Source of the DNA: an uncultured Poribacteria bacterium
GTDB taxonomy: Bacteria; Poribacteria; WGA-4E; WGA-3G
Length of the DNA: 64,000 bases
Assembly: GCA_951828515.1 (NCBI GenBank)
Contig: OX639992.1
Span: forward strand, 2,954,217 to 3,018,216
Reading direction: 5' to 3'
Positions 9,336 to 17,431 of this stretch are shown piece after piece (within the stretch, counting starts at the first letter, position 1; each line of letters opens with the position of its first letter). The notes under the pieces were generated by a model. The model ran no database searches. It was not told the DNA's origin and was given only the letters and a program-made list of their open reading frames with translations. The translations under genes were made by a program, and so were the position numbers.

Positions 9336-10364
9336 ATGTTAATGACAAAGCACAGTTTTAGACGGGCTTGCAAGCTACGCCCTAAGGCTAAATGGGCTTC
9401 CAAACAGGGCCCGAAATTGCTATGCGGTTTAATACCACTTTTCTTTCTTATCCTAGCGGTGTCACCGGTCAGCTTTGCCGGAGTGGATGCCATGCCACAC
9501 CTACGGCTTGGTGCTGGTGCACGCTCGATCGGTATGGGTGGTGCTTTCACAGCAATCGCCGATGATGCGACCGCAACCGTTTGGAACCCAGCAGGACTCG
9601 GTTCCGCAGCGGATTTAAGTCTCAATTTTTCTACACAGCAACTCGATCTTGATAGAAGCCATAATTTCATCGCATTGACGAAATCTCTCGGCTCAGCCGG
9701 ATCTATCGGACTTGCTGTCACAAACGCAGGCGTAAGTGGTATCCAACAATATGATGCCAAAGAACGCTACGGTGGCACATTCAATTATAGTGCGAATGCC
9801 TATTCCCTCTCCTACGGTATTGGTTTCGGAAGTTTCGGTATCGGTTTAACAGGTCGCATGCTGGCGGATAACTTTGGCGCAGAAGGTGTTGAAAGCCAGA
9901 GTGGGTTTGGCGGTGTAGATGTCGGACTCATGGGACATGCCCTGCACATAGATGTCGGCGAAGAAAAGGTTCCGACTTTCCATTACGGACTCGCCGCGAA
10001 ATACTTGGGGGCAGCCCTTGGTGATGACACCGTCCCGATGGTTATTAGCCTCGGTCTCGCTTATGATCTCTATATGGGTAACGTCGTCACATTTGCAGCC
10101 GATCTTGAGCAAGAGATGGTCAACCTTGACGAGAGCGCGACAAGCCTAAGACTTGGTGCTGAATACACCATTGTCACTTACAAATCCACCGCACTTGCTA
10201 TCCGAGGTGGAGTCAGGGCATCACGCGACACCCAAAATCTCTTTGGGGGATTTGGCGTGAACATCGGCGGCTTGCAGATTGACTATGCTATTCAAGACGG
10301 CATGGCAAGCGAAATTAACGGCGTCGGATCGACTCACTTTGCGTCCCTCTCTTATAGATTTTAA
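9336..10364 (+). CDS. PorV/UPF0164-like outer-membrane beta-barrel protein
   Basis: A 342-residue protein. The ATG at 9336 follows AAGGAGG at good distance. It has a basic N-terminus and a hydrophobic export segment (about residues 29-47). The mature part opens with a LRLGAGARSIGMGGA stretch and then DDATATVWNPAGL, the signature of the PorV/PorQ and FadL-like group. Alternating glycine-rich amphipathic strands run to the end, which finishes in SYRF, a terminal aromatic as in barrel proteins. PorV proteins shuttle type IX cargo in Bacteroidetes. Here the barrel follows a large protein with a FlgD-like C-terminus, which suggests an analogous export role, but no other type IX gene is in the window. 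Confidence 0.8.
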   Translation: MLMTKHSFRRACKLRPKAKWASKQGPKLLCGLIPLFFLILAVSPVSFAGVDAMPHLRLGAGARSIGMGGAFTAIADDATATVWNPAGLGSAADLSLNFSTQQLDLDRSHNFIALTKSLGSAGSIGLAVTNAGVSGIQQYDAKERYGGTFNYSANAYSLSYGIGFGSFGIGLTGRMLADNFGAEGVESQSGFGGVDVGLMGHALHIDVGEEKVPTFHYGLAAKYLGAALGDDTVPMVISLGLAYDLYMGNVVTFAADLEQEMVNLDESATSLRLGAEYTIVTYKSTALAIRGGVRASRDTQNLFGGFGVNIGGLQIDYAIQDGMASEINGVGSTHFASLSYRF

Positions 10365-10376
10365 AGGAGATAACTG

Positions 10377-11240
10377 ATGAAAATGATAAGAGGCACACTG
10401 AAGTTGGCACTGGTTCTGTACATTTGCGCAGCACTTAGTGGCGTTTATGTGTTATCCGCATCCGCGAAGATCACACCGCACGACGGGGATGACAACACTA
10501 TGCTCATCACCATTGTAAAGGGTGATACGCTCTGGGATCTCTGTCAAGAGCACCTCAAGGACCCACTCCGCTGGCGCGAACTGAGCAAATATAACGACTT
10601 CACCAACCCACACCTCATCTATCCCGGCGAAGAATTGCGTATTCCCGTCGCTATGATGAAAGAGGTGAAGAACGTTGCTGAAGAAGAACTTGCCGCTCAG
10701 CAGACAGAACTTGAAAAGTTAAAGGCGGAATTAGCCGAATCCGAAGCAACGCGGGATAAGCTCGAAGCAGAAATTAACGGACTTAGCAAGAGTATGAACG
10801 AACTCAAGGCACAAATCGAAGCTCTTGAGGCAAGCCTAAAATCACAAGAAAAGTTAATGGCTGCTGTGAGTCAATCTGGGGACACAGTCTCTTCCAGTCT
10901 CAAAGAAGCCCTGGCAGCGAACAAAGCGGCTATCATTGACCAGATTGCTCATCTCGACATGCATCTTGAAGAAGCAGCTAAAATGCTTGAAGCACAAAAA
11001 ATGCAAGCAAAAGCAACCCACGAACTTGTTGAATCGATCGAAGAGAACGTGAAGATGTTTTTGGCGAGCATTGAAGCCAACCAAAAGGCAATCAATGAGA
11101 TCAAGATGATACTTGAGGATGCCAAAGGTGTCCACGAGGAACTCTCCTCATCCAAGCGCGCTTTGGTGTTTCTGACGACTGTGGCAGCAGGCGTCGGCTT
11201 GTTTGCTATCAACGCCATGGGTGGACGTAGCGGCGAATAA
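10377..11240 (+). CDS. LysM-domain, coiled-coil envelope protein
   Basis: A 287-residue protein starting 12 bases after the barrel gene with an AAAGGAGA site. It has a signal peptide (about 1-30). A single LysM module spans residues 43-92 (VKGDTLWDLC ... NPHLIYPGEELRIP) and should bind peptidoglycan. A long coiled coil rich in E, K and A covers about 105-260, and a C-terminal hydrophobic helix about 262-280 (FLTTVAAGVGLFAI). It probably links peptidoglycan to a membrane and supports the surface system encoded upstream. It is the last gene of the operon, since a strong terminator follows. Confidence 0.82.
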   Translation: MKMIRGTLKLALVLYICAALSGVYVLSASAKITPHDGDDNTMLITIVKGDTLWDLCQEHLKDPLRWRELSKYNDFTNPHLIYPGEELRIPVAMMKEVKNVAEEELAAQQTELEKLKAELAESEATRDKLEAEINGLSKSMNELKAQIEALEASLKSQEKLMAAVSQSGDTVSSSLKEALAANKAAIIDQIAHLDMHLEEAAKMLEAQKMQAKATHELVESIEENVKMFLASIEANQKAINEIKMILEDAKGVHEELSSSKRALVFLTTVAAGVGLFAINAMGGRSGE

Positions 11241-11260
11241 GCGAAACCCATCACCTTTTA

Positions 11261-11300
11261 GGCAGGGAAGGTGTTCAAACACCTCCCTGCCTTTTTTATA
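11261..11300 (+). terminator. Rho-independent terminator of the surface-protein operon
   Basis: GGCAGGGAAGGTGT and ACACCTCCCTGCC pair over 13 bp with one bulged A and a TCAA loop. The stem is followed by a T-rich run (CTTTTTTATA). Confidence 0.92.
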
Positions 11301-11331
11301 GAATTCGCTACGCATCGAAGGTCCTGGGTAT

Positions 11332-11973
11332 ATGTCATCAAATATCGCTAAATATCCTCAGCCACCCTTCACTCAGGCAATCAAACTTTACGGCGATAGA
11401 GCGGGAAGTAAGGGAACCTTTAGATTCGCTGGCCTCGCGTGGATACAAGATACCAAAGTCATCCTTGTACAAGGCGATGCACGAAGCCTGAACGGTGCCG
11501 CGGAGTGGCGATGTTTTCTACGGCTAACGACACTGGCACATCGACTCAAAAAGCCGGTTGTTTTGTGGAATCTGCCCATTGTACACATCGCTACAGTCCA
11601 ACGTCGAACCTCGTTAGATTCTGCACAGGCGATTCAGAACGCTGAATTGGAACTGCTGAAATTGCCACATCCTATCATCACGGTTTTCGACGAAGCTTAT
11701 GACAGTACGTATGCCTATCCTGAACTTATATGGAATGATGGGGTTGTACTCGTAGCACCACCGGATGCGCAATTTTCTGAGCACGAGAAGGTGAAAATCG
11801 CACAGCGTCCAACGGACATTGAATCCGCAATTTTGGAACTCCTCTGCCAAGTAGAAGCAGTTCCTACCCCAGAATTATTCAAAAATCGGCAAGAATCCTT
11901 ACGGCTCGCAGCGAAAAGTAGAATGGAACTCTCTTCAAACTCGTCCCACAGTGAGGAGGAATCGCATGTTTGA
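11332..11973 (+). CDS. AccA-like carboxyltransferase-fold protein, catalysis uncertain
   Basis: A 213-residue protein. The IKLYGDRAGSKGTFRFAGLAW segment, then a V-I-L-V-Q-G stretch and a LAHRLKKPVVLWNL stretch, follow the order seen in the acetyl-CoA carboxylase alpha subunit (GDRAG, GLA, then a helix and a proline-valine strand). It is much shorter than AccA (about 320 residues) and the GAYPG oxyanion-hole segment is replaced, so enzymatic activity is doubtful. The C-terminus is polar and Ser/Glu-rich. Its stop overlaps the start of the following phosphatidyltransferase by eight bases, which indicates translational coupling and a possible link to lipid synthesis. No strong ribosome binding site was seen. 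Confidence 0.5.
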   Translation: MSSNIAKYPQPPFTQAIKLYGDRAGSKGTFRFAGLAWIQDTKVILVQGDARSLNGAAEWRCFLRLTTLAHRLKKPVVLWNLPIVHIATVQRRTSLDSAQAIQNAELELLKLPHPIITVFDEAYDSTYAYPELIWNDGVVLVAPPDAQFSEHEKVKIAQRPTDIESAILELLCQVEAVPTPELFKNRQESLRLAAKSRMELSSNSSHSEEESHV

Positions 11974-12589
11974 AGCGAAATTAAAACCTCGGCTTGAAAT
12001 TATTTTGTCTGTCGTGGCAAATAAGATGGTCGCAATCGGTATTACGGCGAATATGGTGACATTCTTTGGGTTCGTCGTGAACCTCATAGCGACCTTTTAC
12101 TTTGCAACAGGTCGTCTCGTCACCGGTGGGGTCTTGATTCTGTTTGGAGGAAGCTTTGATATGATAGACGGGGCAGTGGCGCGCGCACAGAGAGACCCAC
12201 GCGCATCGGGCGCACTCTTGGACTCCGTCATTGATCGATACTCGGAGGGGTTTCTTTTTCTTGGAGCCCTCATCTACTTTTACAGTTTGGAAAGTCTACT
12301 CGGAATAGTTCTCGCGTTCAGCGCATGGTTCGGTTCAATACTCGTCAGTTATGTAAGGGCAAGAGCTGAAGGACTTCAGGTGACCTGCAAGGTAGGACTC
12401 ATGCAACGGCCAGAACGCATTATCTTACTTGGTGCTGGAACTCTGCTACAAGGCGCACTCTTGCATAAGCTGCCTGCTCTTCAAAGTACAGGAATGATTC
12501 TTCTCTGCACGCTCGGTATACTCACACTCACCTCACACATCACCGCTATCCACCGCCTCATCTTTTCGTATCAAGAATTGAGTCGCTAA
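11966..12589 (+). CDS. CDP-alcohol phosphatidyltransferase
   Basis: A 207-residue membrane enzyme that joins a CDP-activated lipid to an alcohol. The catalytic signature is complete: D68-G69-x2-A72-R73-x8-G82-x3-D86-x3-D90, which binds the divalent metals and CDP. About five to six hydrophobic helices surround it. The ATG at 11966 follows GAGGAGG. The closest types are the PgsA and inositol/glycerol phosphate synthases; the acceptor alcohol is not readable. Its stop codon overlaps that of the convergent permease gene (12587-12589 against 12586-12588), so the two genes meet tail to tail with no room for a terminator. Confidence 0.9.
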   Translation: MFEAKLKPRLEIILSVVANKMVAIGITANMVTFFGFVVNLIATFYFATGRLVTGGVLILFGGSFDMIDGAVARAQRDPRASGALLDSVIDRYSEGFLFLGALIYFYSLESLLGIVLAFSAWFGSILVSYVRARAEGLQVTCKVGLMQRPERIILLGAGTLLQGALLHKLPALQSTGMILLCTLGILTLTSHITAIHRLIFSYQELSR

Positions 12590-13356
12590 CCTCCACTCAC
12601 ACTCAGCCAAATGAGACGGATGGCAAAAGCCAAAACAGCGACAATCAGCACCACTTTAATCCATTTATCGCCTTTTTCGACTGCCCAATGGCTTCCAAGC
12701 CAGGCACCACACGCGTTACCAATTGCCAGTGTTGGTCCTAAATACCAATTGACTTTGTCTTTTATGATAAAAATACCGAGTGCGACTACGGTATAGAAGA
12801 AGATAACAAAAACTTTAATCGCATTCGTCTGAACTAAGTCTATACCGGTAAGAAGACGTAAAGCAGTGATGACAAGCAAACCTACGCCAGCTTGGATGAA
12901 ACCGCCGTAAATTCCGATAAAGAAGAAAACAACCATTGCGATGATCTTGGAACGCTTGTCTTCGCTCTCGATCCTGTTCTTTAACCGTTCCGTTGGGTTG
13001 ATCAGTGTTAAAATCAGCATAGTGATCATTACAACAGCAAGGATTAGGTTGAATACTGCGTCCTTGATATCAACCGCAATTATCGCACCTATCACGGCAC
13101 CAATAACCGCTGGTATGGCGAGTAGGATGCTGTAACCAAAATCAGAGACCCCTTTACGGCGAAACCCCATAATCGCACTGAGGTTTTGACAGAAAATAGC
13201 TATTCTATTGGTACCGTTTGCTACTGCAGTGGGGAGCCCAAGGAAAATGAGCACAGGTAAGGCAAGTAGCGAGCCACCGAAAGCTACTGTGTTTAAGAAA
13301 CCCGCGGCAATACCTGCACCAAACAGCAAGAGCACATGCAAAAAATTAAACTCCAC
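12586..13356 (-). CDS. TauE/SafE-family membrane permease
   Basis: A 256-residue integral membrane protein with about eight hydrophobic helices and the internal duplication usual for TauE/SafE proteins. The first half carries GIAAGFLNTVAFGGSLLALP with LGLPTAVANGTNRIAI. The second half carries IGIYGGFIQAGVGLLVI with GIDLVQTNAIK. Such proteins export sulfite, sulfoacetate or related organic anions. A link to sulfate released by the sulfatases further on is possible but only inferred. Translation starts at GTG (13356) with GGGGGA upstream; an ATG further down would remove the first helix. Confidence 0.88.
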   Translation of the reverse strand: MEFNFLHVLLLFGAGIAAGFLNTVAFGGSLLALPVLIFLGLPTAVANGTNRIAIFCQNLSAIMGFRRKGVSDFGYSILLAIPAVIGAVIGAIIAVDIKDAVFNLILAVVMITMLILTLINPTERLKNRIESEDKRSKIIAMVVFFFIGIYGGFIQAGVGLLVITALRLLTGIDLVQTNAIKVFVIFFYTVVALGIFIIKDKVNWYLGPTLAIGNACGAWLGSHWAVEKGDKWIKVVLIVAVLAFAIRLIWLSVSGG

Positions 13357-13368
13357 TTTATTCCCCCA

Positions 13369-13647
13369 TTATTTCCGCTTTTTTGATGAATTGGATAGTA
13401 TCTGGCGATATTTCGCAAAGCCGATGAGAGCAAGTGCAACAATATTACCGAAAATAATGGCACTTCCAAACCCCGCAATTACCAAAAAACTACCGATCCG
13501 AAGAATTCCATCTCCAAACGGGCACTGCCAGTGTAAAATAAAGATAGCCACGACAGGAATCAGCATGCCGAGCATGAACCCTATTCCGGCAGCGGTACCA
13601 GCGACATTCTGAAGTTTTTTCAACATCGGCAGTTGAACTTCAAACAT
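13369..13647 (-). CDS. Small two-helix membrane protein of unknown function
   Basis: A 92-residue protein with two hydrophobic segments (about residues 12-38 and 46-74) and a lysine-rich C-terminus. I chose the ATG at 13647 because AAAGGA lies just upstream. It is encoded 12 bases ahead of the TauE-type permease on the same strand, so the two are probably co-transcribed and it may be an accessory to the permease. I do not recognise a family. Confidence 0.6.
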   Translation of the reverse strand: MFEVQLPMLKKLQNVAGTAAGIGFMLGMLIPVVAIFILHWQCPFGDGILRIGSFLVIAGFGSAIIFGNIVALALIGFAKYRQILSNSSKKRK

Positions 13648-13681
13648 CTGTGTCCTTTCATCTAATCTTCGGGCAGGAGAT

Positions 13682-13707
13682 CCCATCCTTTAGGTTTGGG
13701 TAGTTGA
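13682..13707 (+). mobile_element. Solo IS200/IS605-type terminal palindrome
   Basis: CCCATCC-TTTA-GGTTTGGG followed by TAGTTGAC, the common right-end layout of IS200/IS605 elements. It has no tnpA or tnpB beside it. It resembles the palindromes at 3122, 26451 and 27861. Confidence 0.5.
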
Positions 13708-13755
13708 CTTGATTATCAGTTAAGAGGGTTTCTGGTGAGATTACACCCGCCTTTG

Positions 13756-14775
13756 TTAGGTAAGCCCCAAGTACTTATCTCTGCCTTGTACAAGTGCCTC
13801 TATCTTTCGATCTACCACGGAGCGTTGGAGCATCCAAAAGCCGCAGTCCGGATGCACCCAACCAATTCGTCCAGCACCCAACATCTTTGCTGCTGTTTCG
13901 ATACTGACTGCCACGTCATCCGGGGTCTCGATCGGATTGACCTTCACATCGATCACTCCAATACCGAGGACGATATCTGATGTAACTTCCCTGAGTGCCT
14001 CAAGATCTGCCTCAGGACGGTGTTGCAGTTCCAAAACCAAGTGGTCGCACCGAAGCATGTTCAAGAAGTCCACCAGCGCACCCCAGTTCCCTTTTTGGAT
14101 CACCTGGCCGCCATAGTTGCCAAAGCAGAAATGGACTGCTTTCTCCCCACTAAATGCATCGAGGACGATATTAATAGCTTCCGCGGCGCGAGGTCCGTCT
14201 TGTGGATTACCCGGTATATTCGCCTCATCAATTTGAAGACAGGCACAATCCAGTTCTCGAACCTGTGTCGCTAACACTTCCGCCAAAGCGGTCAGCAAGG
14301 TATCAAAGTCGCCATAGTATTTATCCAACAGCGTCCGCGCGAGCATATAAGGGCTCGTTACCGTAAATTTAATGTCCTTTCCTGATACACTCACGGCGCG
14401 CTCGCAATCGGAAACGAGGTTTAACGTGCCTTCTCCCAAGGCAGTCTCAACAACTCCTGCCGGTTTCGCACGAAACGACATCGTCTGCATCTGCCGAAAT
14501 TCATGCCATTCCTGCCTCCCTACTTCCGCCCTCACACCAGAAAGCGGACGGATAAAATAATCAATCATTCCATTGGTATCTGGATGGTTGGCATCAAAGC
14601 GGTAGAGTTCACCATCCGTCGGCAGGTCAATACCCCGTTGCCGCTGGATATCTACGACAACCCGCGTCGCATCAAGCAGGGTCTGCTCTGTTGGCATTGA
14701 CAGTAGCCATGCCGGTACAGGATAGGAACCCACGGTCGTGGTTAAAATTTCTGGTTTTTTTGTTGTGTTTTTCAC
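13756..14775 (-). CDS. MetE-like (cobalamin-independent methionine synthase C-terminal fold) protein
   Basis: A 339-residue protein matching only the C-terminal catalytic half of MetE or the stand-alone UROD/MetE-like group. It begins with LTTTVGSYPVP, and D of DGELYRFD follows. The zinc ligands appear in order: H and C in VHFCFGN, E in LELQHR, C in HPDCGFW. Such short forms transfer methyl groups to thiols from unusual donors or act in methionine synthesis. The donor here is unknown because the folate-binding N-terminal half is absent. It starts at GTG (14775), five bases after the stop of the lipoprotein gene upstream, so the two form an operon. Confidence 0.82.
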   Translation of the reverse strand: MKNTTKKPEILTTTVGSYPVPAWLLSMPTEQTLLDATRVVVDIQRQRGIDLPTDGELYRFDANHPDTNGMIDYFIRPLSGVRAEVGRQEWHEFRQMQTMSFRAKPAGVVETALGEGTLNLVSDCERAVSVSGKDIKFTVTSPYMLARTLLDKYYGDFDTLLTALAEVLATQVRELDCACLQIDEANIPGNPQDGPRAAEAINIVLDAFSGEKAVHFCFGNYGGQVIQKGNWGALVDFLNMLRCDHLVLELQHRPEADLEALREVTSDIVLGIGVIDVKVNPIETPDDVAVSIETAAKMLGAGRIGWVHPDCGFWMLQRSVVDRKIEALVQGRDKYLGLT

Positions 14776-14779
14776 AGAT

Positions 14780-15793
14780 TTAATCTCGGACTAACTCAAA
14801 GGACTCAAGTTCAAAGACCGTGTCGACAGTCACATCACCTCGAGTCTGTGATTGTGTAAATTTAATAATCCCAACATCCGGTGCAACCCATTTTTTTACG
14901 ACAGTGATGTCAAGTGGAACATTCTGGTTTTCAATATCAAATCCCCACCGAAAGGATTCTTGAACTTGGAAGACATGTTCAAAAGTTCCAGCTGGCACGG
15001 TCACGGTCTCTTCTGAAATCACCTCAAATTCGTCGAGTCCACCGCCAATCGGAAAGAGTTCAGGGACTAATTGTGCCTGAAAATTAACCTCCCAACTATC
15101 ACCCGGAATGAGTGGGAATTGGTATAGTGGGAGATACGGCACAAACAGAATCGTATCGCCTGTGCCGGATGTGGTATTCTGCGCGTGCTGTACAATCGCT
15201 GAAACCTCACCGTTTTCATCAAGGCTTGGTCCGAGGTAAGAGTAGTTTACAACGTTCTCTAAGTCTTCAGCCTTGCTCGATTTCTGGAGGACAAAACTCT
15301 CAATGGTTTCCCCACCTGCGCGTTGAATCTGGATGGTGTCCACAATTTCGAAAGTAATTTCAGCACCGCTTGTGTCGCGGTAATGCCAAACATTCCCTAC
15401 AGCCAACGGATAATAGTCTCCAGGACGGGTTCGCCACACTTGGATATCAAGTGTACTTCTCGTAGCGTTTTCCCCATCACTTACCGTGACTTCAATTTGG
15501 TACCTCCGTTCAGTCCGCGGCGCGCGCCAGAGTGCGCCAGAGGCGTTCTCCGTTAGGTCGCCACCTGTAGCCGTCCATGTATATGATAGGGAATGCCCTT
15601 CGAGGTCGCTGGCTTCCAGGCGAATCGGCACCTCTGCCCCTGGTGGAACTATATCCGATTCTGCTTCAAACACCAGAATGTGTGGTGCAACGTTTATACT
15701 GCCGGTTTCATCACCACCACAACCTACCACACTAACACCAATAAGCAAGAACCAGAAAATCTTCCAAGCGTTAACTACGTTTTTAGTTTTCAT
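14780..15793 (-). CDS. Secreted lipoprotein with PKD/Ig-like domain, unknown function
   Basis: A 337-residue lipoprotein. The ATG at 15793 has GGGGAGA upstream and is followed by a signal peptide ending in the lipobox VSVVGC, with lipidated Cys25. Residues about 32-125 form a PKD- or Ig-like beta domain (V-P-P-G-A-E-V-P ... L-S-Y-T-W). The remainder holds a beta-rich region starting with YYPLAVGNVWHYR, found in many predicted outer-surface proteins of unknown role. It is co-transcribed with the MetE-like gene. No catalytic residues were recognised. Confidence 0.72.
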   Translation of the reverse strand: MKTKNVVNAWKIFWFLLIGVSVVGCGGDETGSINVAPHILVFEAESDIVPPGAEVPIRLEASDLEGHSLSYTWTATGGDLTENASGALWRAPRTERRYQIEVTVSDGENATRSTLDIQVWRTRPGDYYPLAVGNVWHYRDTSGAEITFEIVDTIQIQRAGGETIESFVLQKSSKAEDLENVVNYSYLGPSLDENGEVSAIVQHAQNTTSGTGDTILFVPYLPLYQFPLIPGDSWEVNFQAQLVPELFPIGGGLDEFEVISEETVTVPAGTFEHVFQVQESFRWGFDIENQNVPLDITVVKKWVAPDVGIIKFTQSQTRGDVTVDTVFELESFELVRD

Positions 15794-15894
15794 GGTGTTT
15801 TCTCCCCAAATATGACCTTTTTCACACAATCTCCATAAATTTCGGTGGCAGATTCGCTGGGAAGTACCATTCGTCAGACAACACCGTTACTTTT

Positions 15895-16635
15895 TCACAC
15901 GTCAAGAGGTTTGCCGCGTAAGACTTCACGAGATTGGGTCTCACCGTTCCCCGTCACATTGTAGGCAAACGTGTTCATCAGTCGGTCATTCGCCGAATTA
16001 TTTGGGGCAGATCCATGAATAATCAGGGCATTAAAAAAGACCCCGTCTCCCGGTTCCATCTCGACAGCAACAGCGTCTTCCCGTTCTTGATAGTGACCGG
16101 GTAGAAACACGCCAAACGTCTGATGTTTCCGTTCATGCTCTTGTAAACCCCAATTATGGCTGCCGGGTACAAACTGAATGCATCCATTCTCAAGGTTTGC
16201 CTCGTTGATAGCCAATTGACAATTAATCATAACCGGCTTGTTGTTATCATTTTTCCAGTAGGCATAGTCCTGATGCCATGGGATCGCTGTTCCATCGCCA
16301 CCTGCTTTTGGAAGCAATTTGCTGTGATAGAGCGCTATGTTTTCACCCATCATTACTTCCAATATATCCAACACTTCGTCAGAACGAAGCAGACGGTTCA
16401 GTGTCGGGCTCACCAACTCACTGTGCATCAATTGTTTGATACGCGGTGGATGGTCCTCCGAATCGTAGACTTCCCAAGAAATTCCAATGCCATCAGCAGG
16501 TTGTTCTGCCATACGATTGTGTATATCTTGAACCTCTTCCTGAATTCGTGCAATGTCTGTTGAAGAGACAAGCCCTTTTTTCAGGAGATAGCCGTTTTCC
16601 ACGTAAAATTGCTGTTCTTTACTCGTAAGTCCCAT
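15895..16635 (-). CDS. Phytanoyl-CoA dioxygenase (PhyH) family oxygenase
   Basis: A 246-residue Fe(II)/2-oxoglutarate oxygenase. The iron ligands are H121-x-D123 (in PWHQDYAYW) and H207 (in LIIHGSAPN), with R218 for 2-oxoglutarate. The PWHQDYAYW and HGSAPNNS context is the most typical of the PhyH proteins in this window and close to the ectoine-hydroxylase-like and natural-product branch. The ATG at 16635 follows AAGGAG. It stands alone on the minus strand, with the lipoprotein gene 100 bases downstream. Substrate not known. Confidence 0.92.
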   Translation of the reverse strand: MGLTSKEQQFYVENGYLLKKGLVSSTDIARIQEEVQDIHNRMAEQPADGIGISWEVYDSEDHPPRIKQLMHSELVSPTLNRLLRSDEVLDILEVMMGENIALYHSKLLPKAGGDGTAIPWHQDYAYWKNDNNKPVMINCQLAINEANLENGCIQFVPGSHNWGLQEHERKHQTFGVFLPGHYQEREDAVAVEMEPGDGVFFNALIIHGSAPNNSANDRLMNTFAYNVTGNGETQSREVLRGKPLDV

Positions 16636-16758
16636 ACGATTTCTCCTTAGTTCCATTTAGCACACCATAGTTCAGACTTTGGTTCACCAAACTAAATGGT
16701 CCCGAATTCGCCTCCTATGGTAAACCAGAAAAATAAGCAGACATTCTCCCCTCCCCGG

Positions 16759-16782
16759 GTAGGCGAGGTTTCTAACCTCGCC
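16759..16782. repeat. Hairpin repeat, GCGAGGTT/AACCTCGC type
   Basis: A perfect 8-bp stem around a TCT loop after GTAG, in the divergent gap between the PhyH and MazG-like genes (16636-17058). Nearly the same unit stands at 25492, 35916 and 36031; a copy with a compensated stem is at 50204. Confidence 0.8.
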
Positions 16783-16914
16783 GGTGCAGAGTGTACAATT
16801 AATTCTAAAGTTTACCATAAATGGATTGTGCTATTAAAGTATACATCAAGTATTCGGAAAAATCAAAGGGTTTTCATCTGACCGTCTGGTTAAACTCGCT
16901 TTGAGAAAAAAAGG

Positions 16915-16943
16915 TTTACTTCTGTTGTAAATCTTGTTAAAAT
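16915..16943 (+). promoter_or_regulatory. Probable promoter for the MazG-like gene
   Basis: TTTACT (16915-16920), 17 bases, TAAAAT (16938-16943). The transcript leader would be about 110 bases long and carries a perfect 9-bp hairpin TTGAAGGCA/TGCCTTCAA at 16974-16997. Confidence 0.45.
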
Positions 16944-17058
16944 ATTAAGAGTTGAATTTTACGCGGAACCACTTTGAAGGCACGACTATGCCTTCAAGGC
17001 ATACTGTTGCGCGCCTCGTCCGTCGTGAGTACAGAACACCAATGGAGTCAATACTGAT

Positions 17059-17412
17059 ATGGATTATACACTCGAAAATTGCCAAAAACTTGTAGACGAC
17101 TGGGTTCACACCTTTGGGGTCCGCTATTTTTCGGAGTTAACCAATACGACTATCCTTATGGAAGAGGTCGGCGAATTAGCACGGATTATGGCACGCCAGT
17201 ATGGGGAACAGAGTTTCAAAGAGAATGAGAAAGACTTAGACCTTGGTGAGGAGATGGCTGATATCCTTTTCGTACTTATCTGTCTCGCGAATCAAACAGG
17301 AATTGAACTTGAGGACGCATTCAAAAAGTCGATGGAAAAAAAGACACACCGAGATAAAGAACGTCACAGTAAAAACCCGAAACTTCTGAAAAACCGAGGA
17401 TCAGACACCTAA
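17059..17412 (+). CDS. MazG-like nucleotide pyrophosphohydrolase
   Basis: A 117-residue single-domain protein of the all-alpha NTP pyrophosphatase superfamily. The metal-binding pattern is complete: LMEEVGELAR (E-E-x-x-E) in the first helix pair and LGEEMADILF (E-x-x-D) in the second. The basic C-terminal tail HRDKERH is also typical. It should hydrolyse (d)NTPs, perhaps damaged ones, to monophosphates. The large TPR lipoprotein gene starts 19 bases downstream, so they are likely co-transcribed, though no functional link is evident. Confidence 0.85.
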   Translation: MDYTLENCQKLVDDWVHTFGVRYFSELTNTTILMEEVGELARIMARQYGEQSFKENEKDLDLGEEMADILFVLICLANQTGIELEDAFKKSMEKKTHRDKERHSKNPKLLKNRGSDT

Positions 17413-17431
17413 CCGCCGAAGGAGGCGGATA

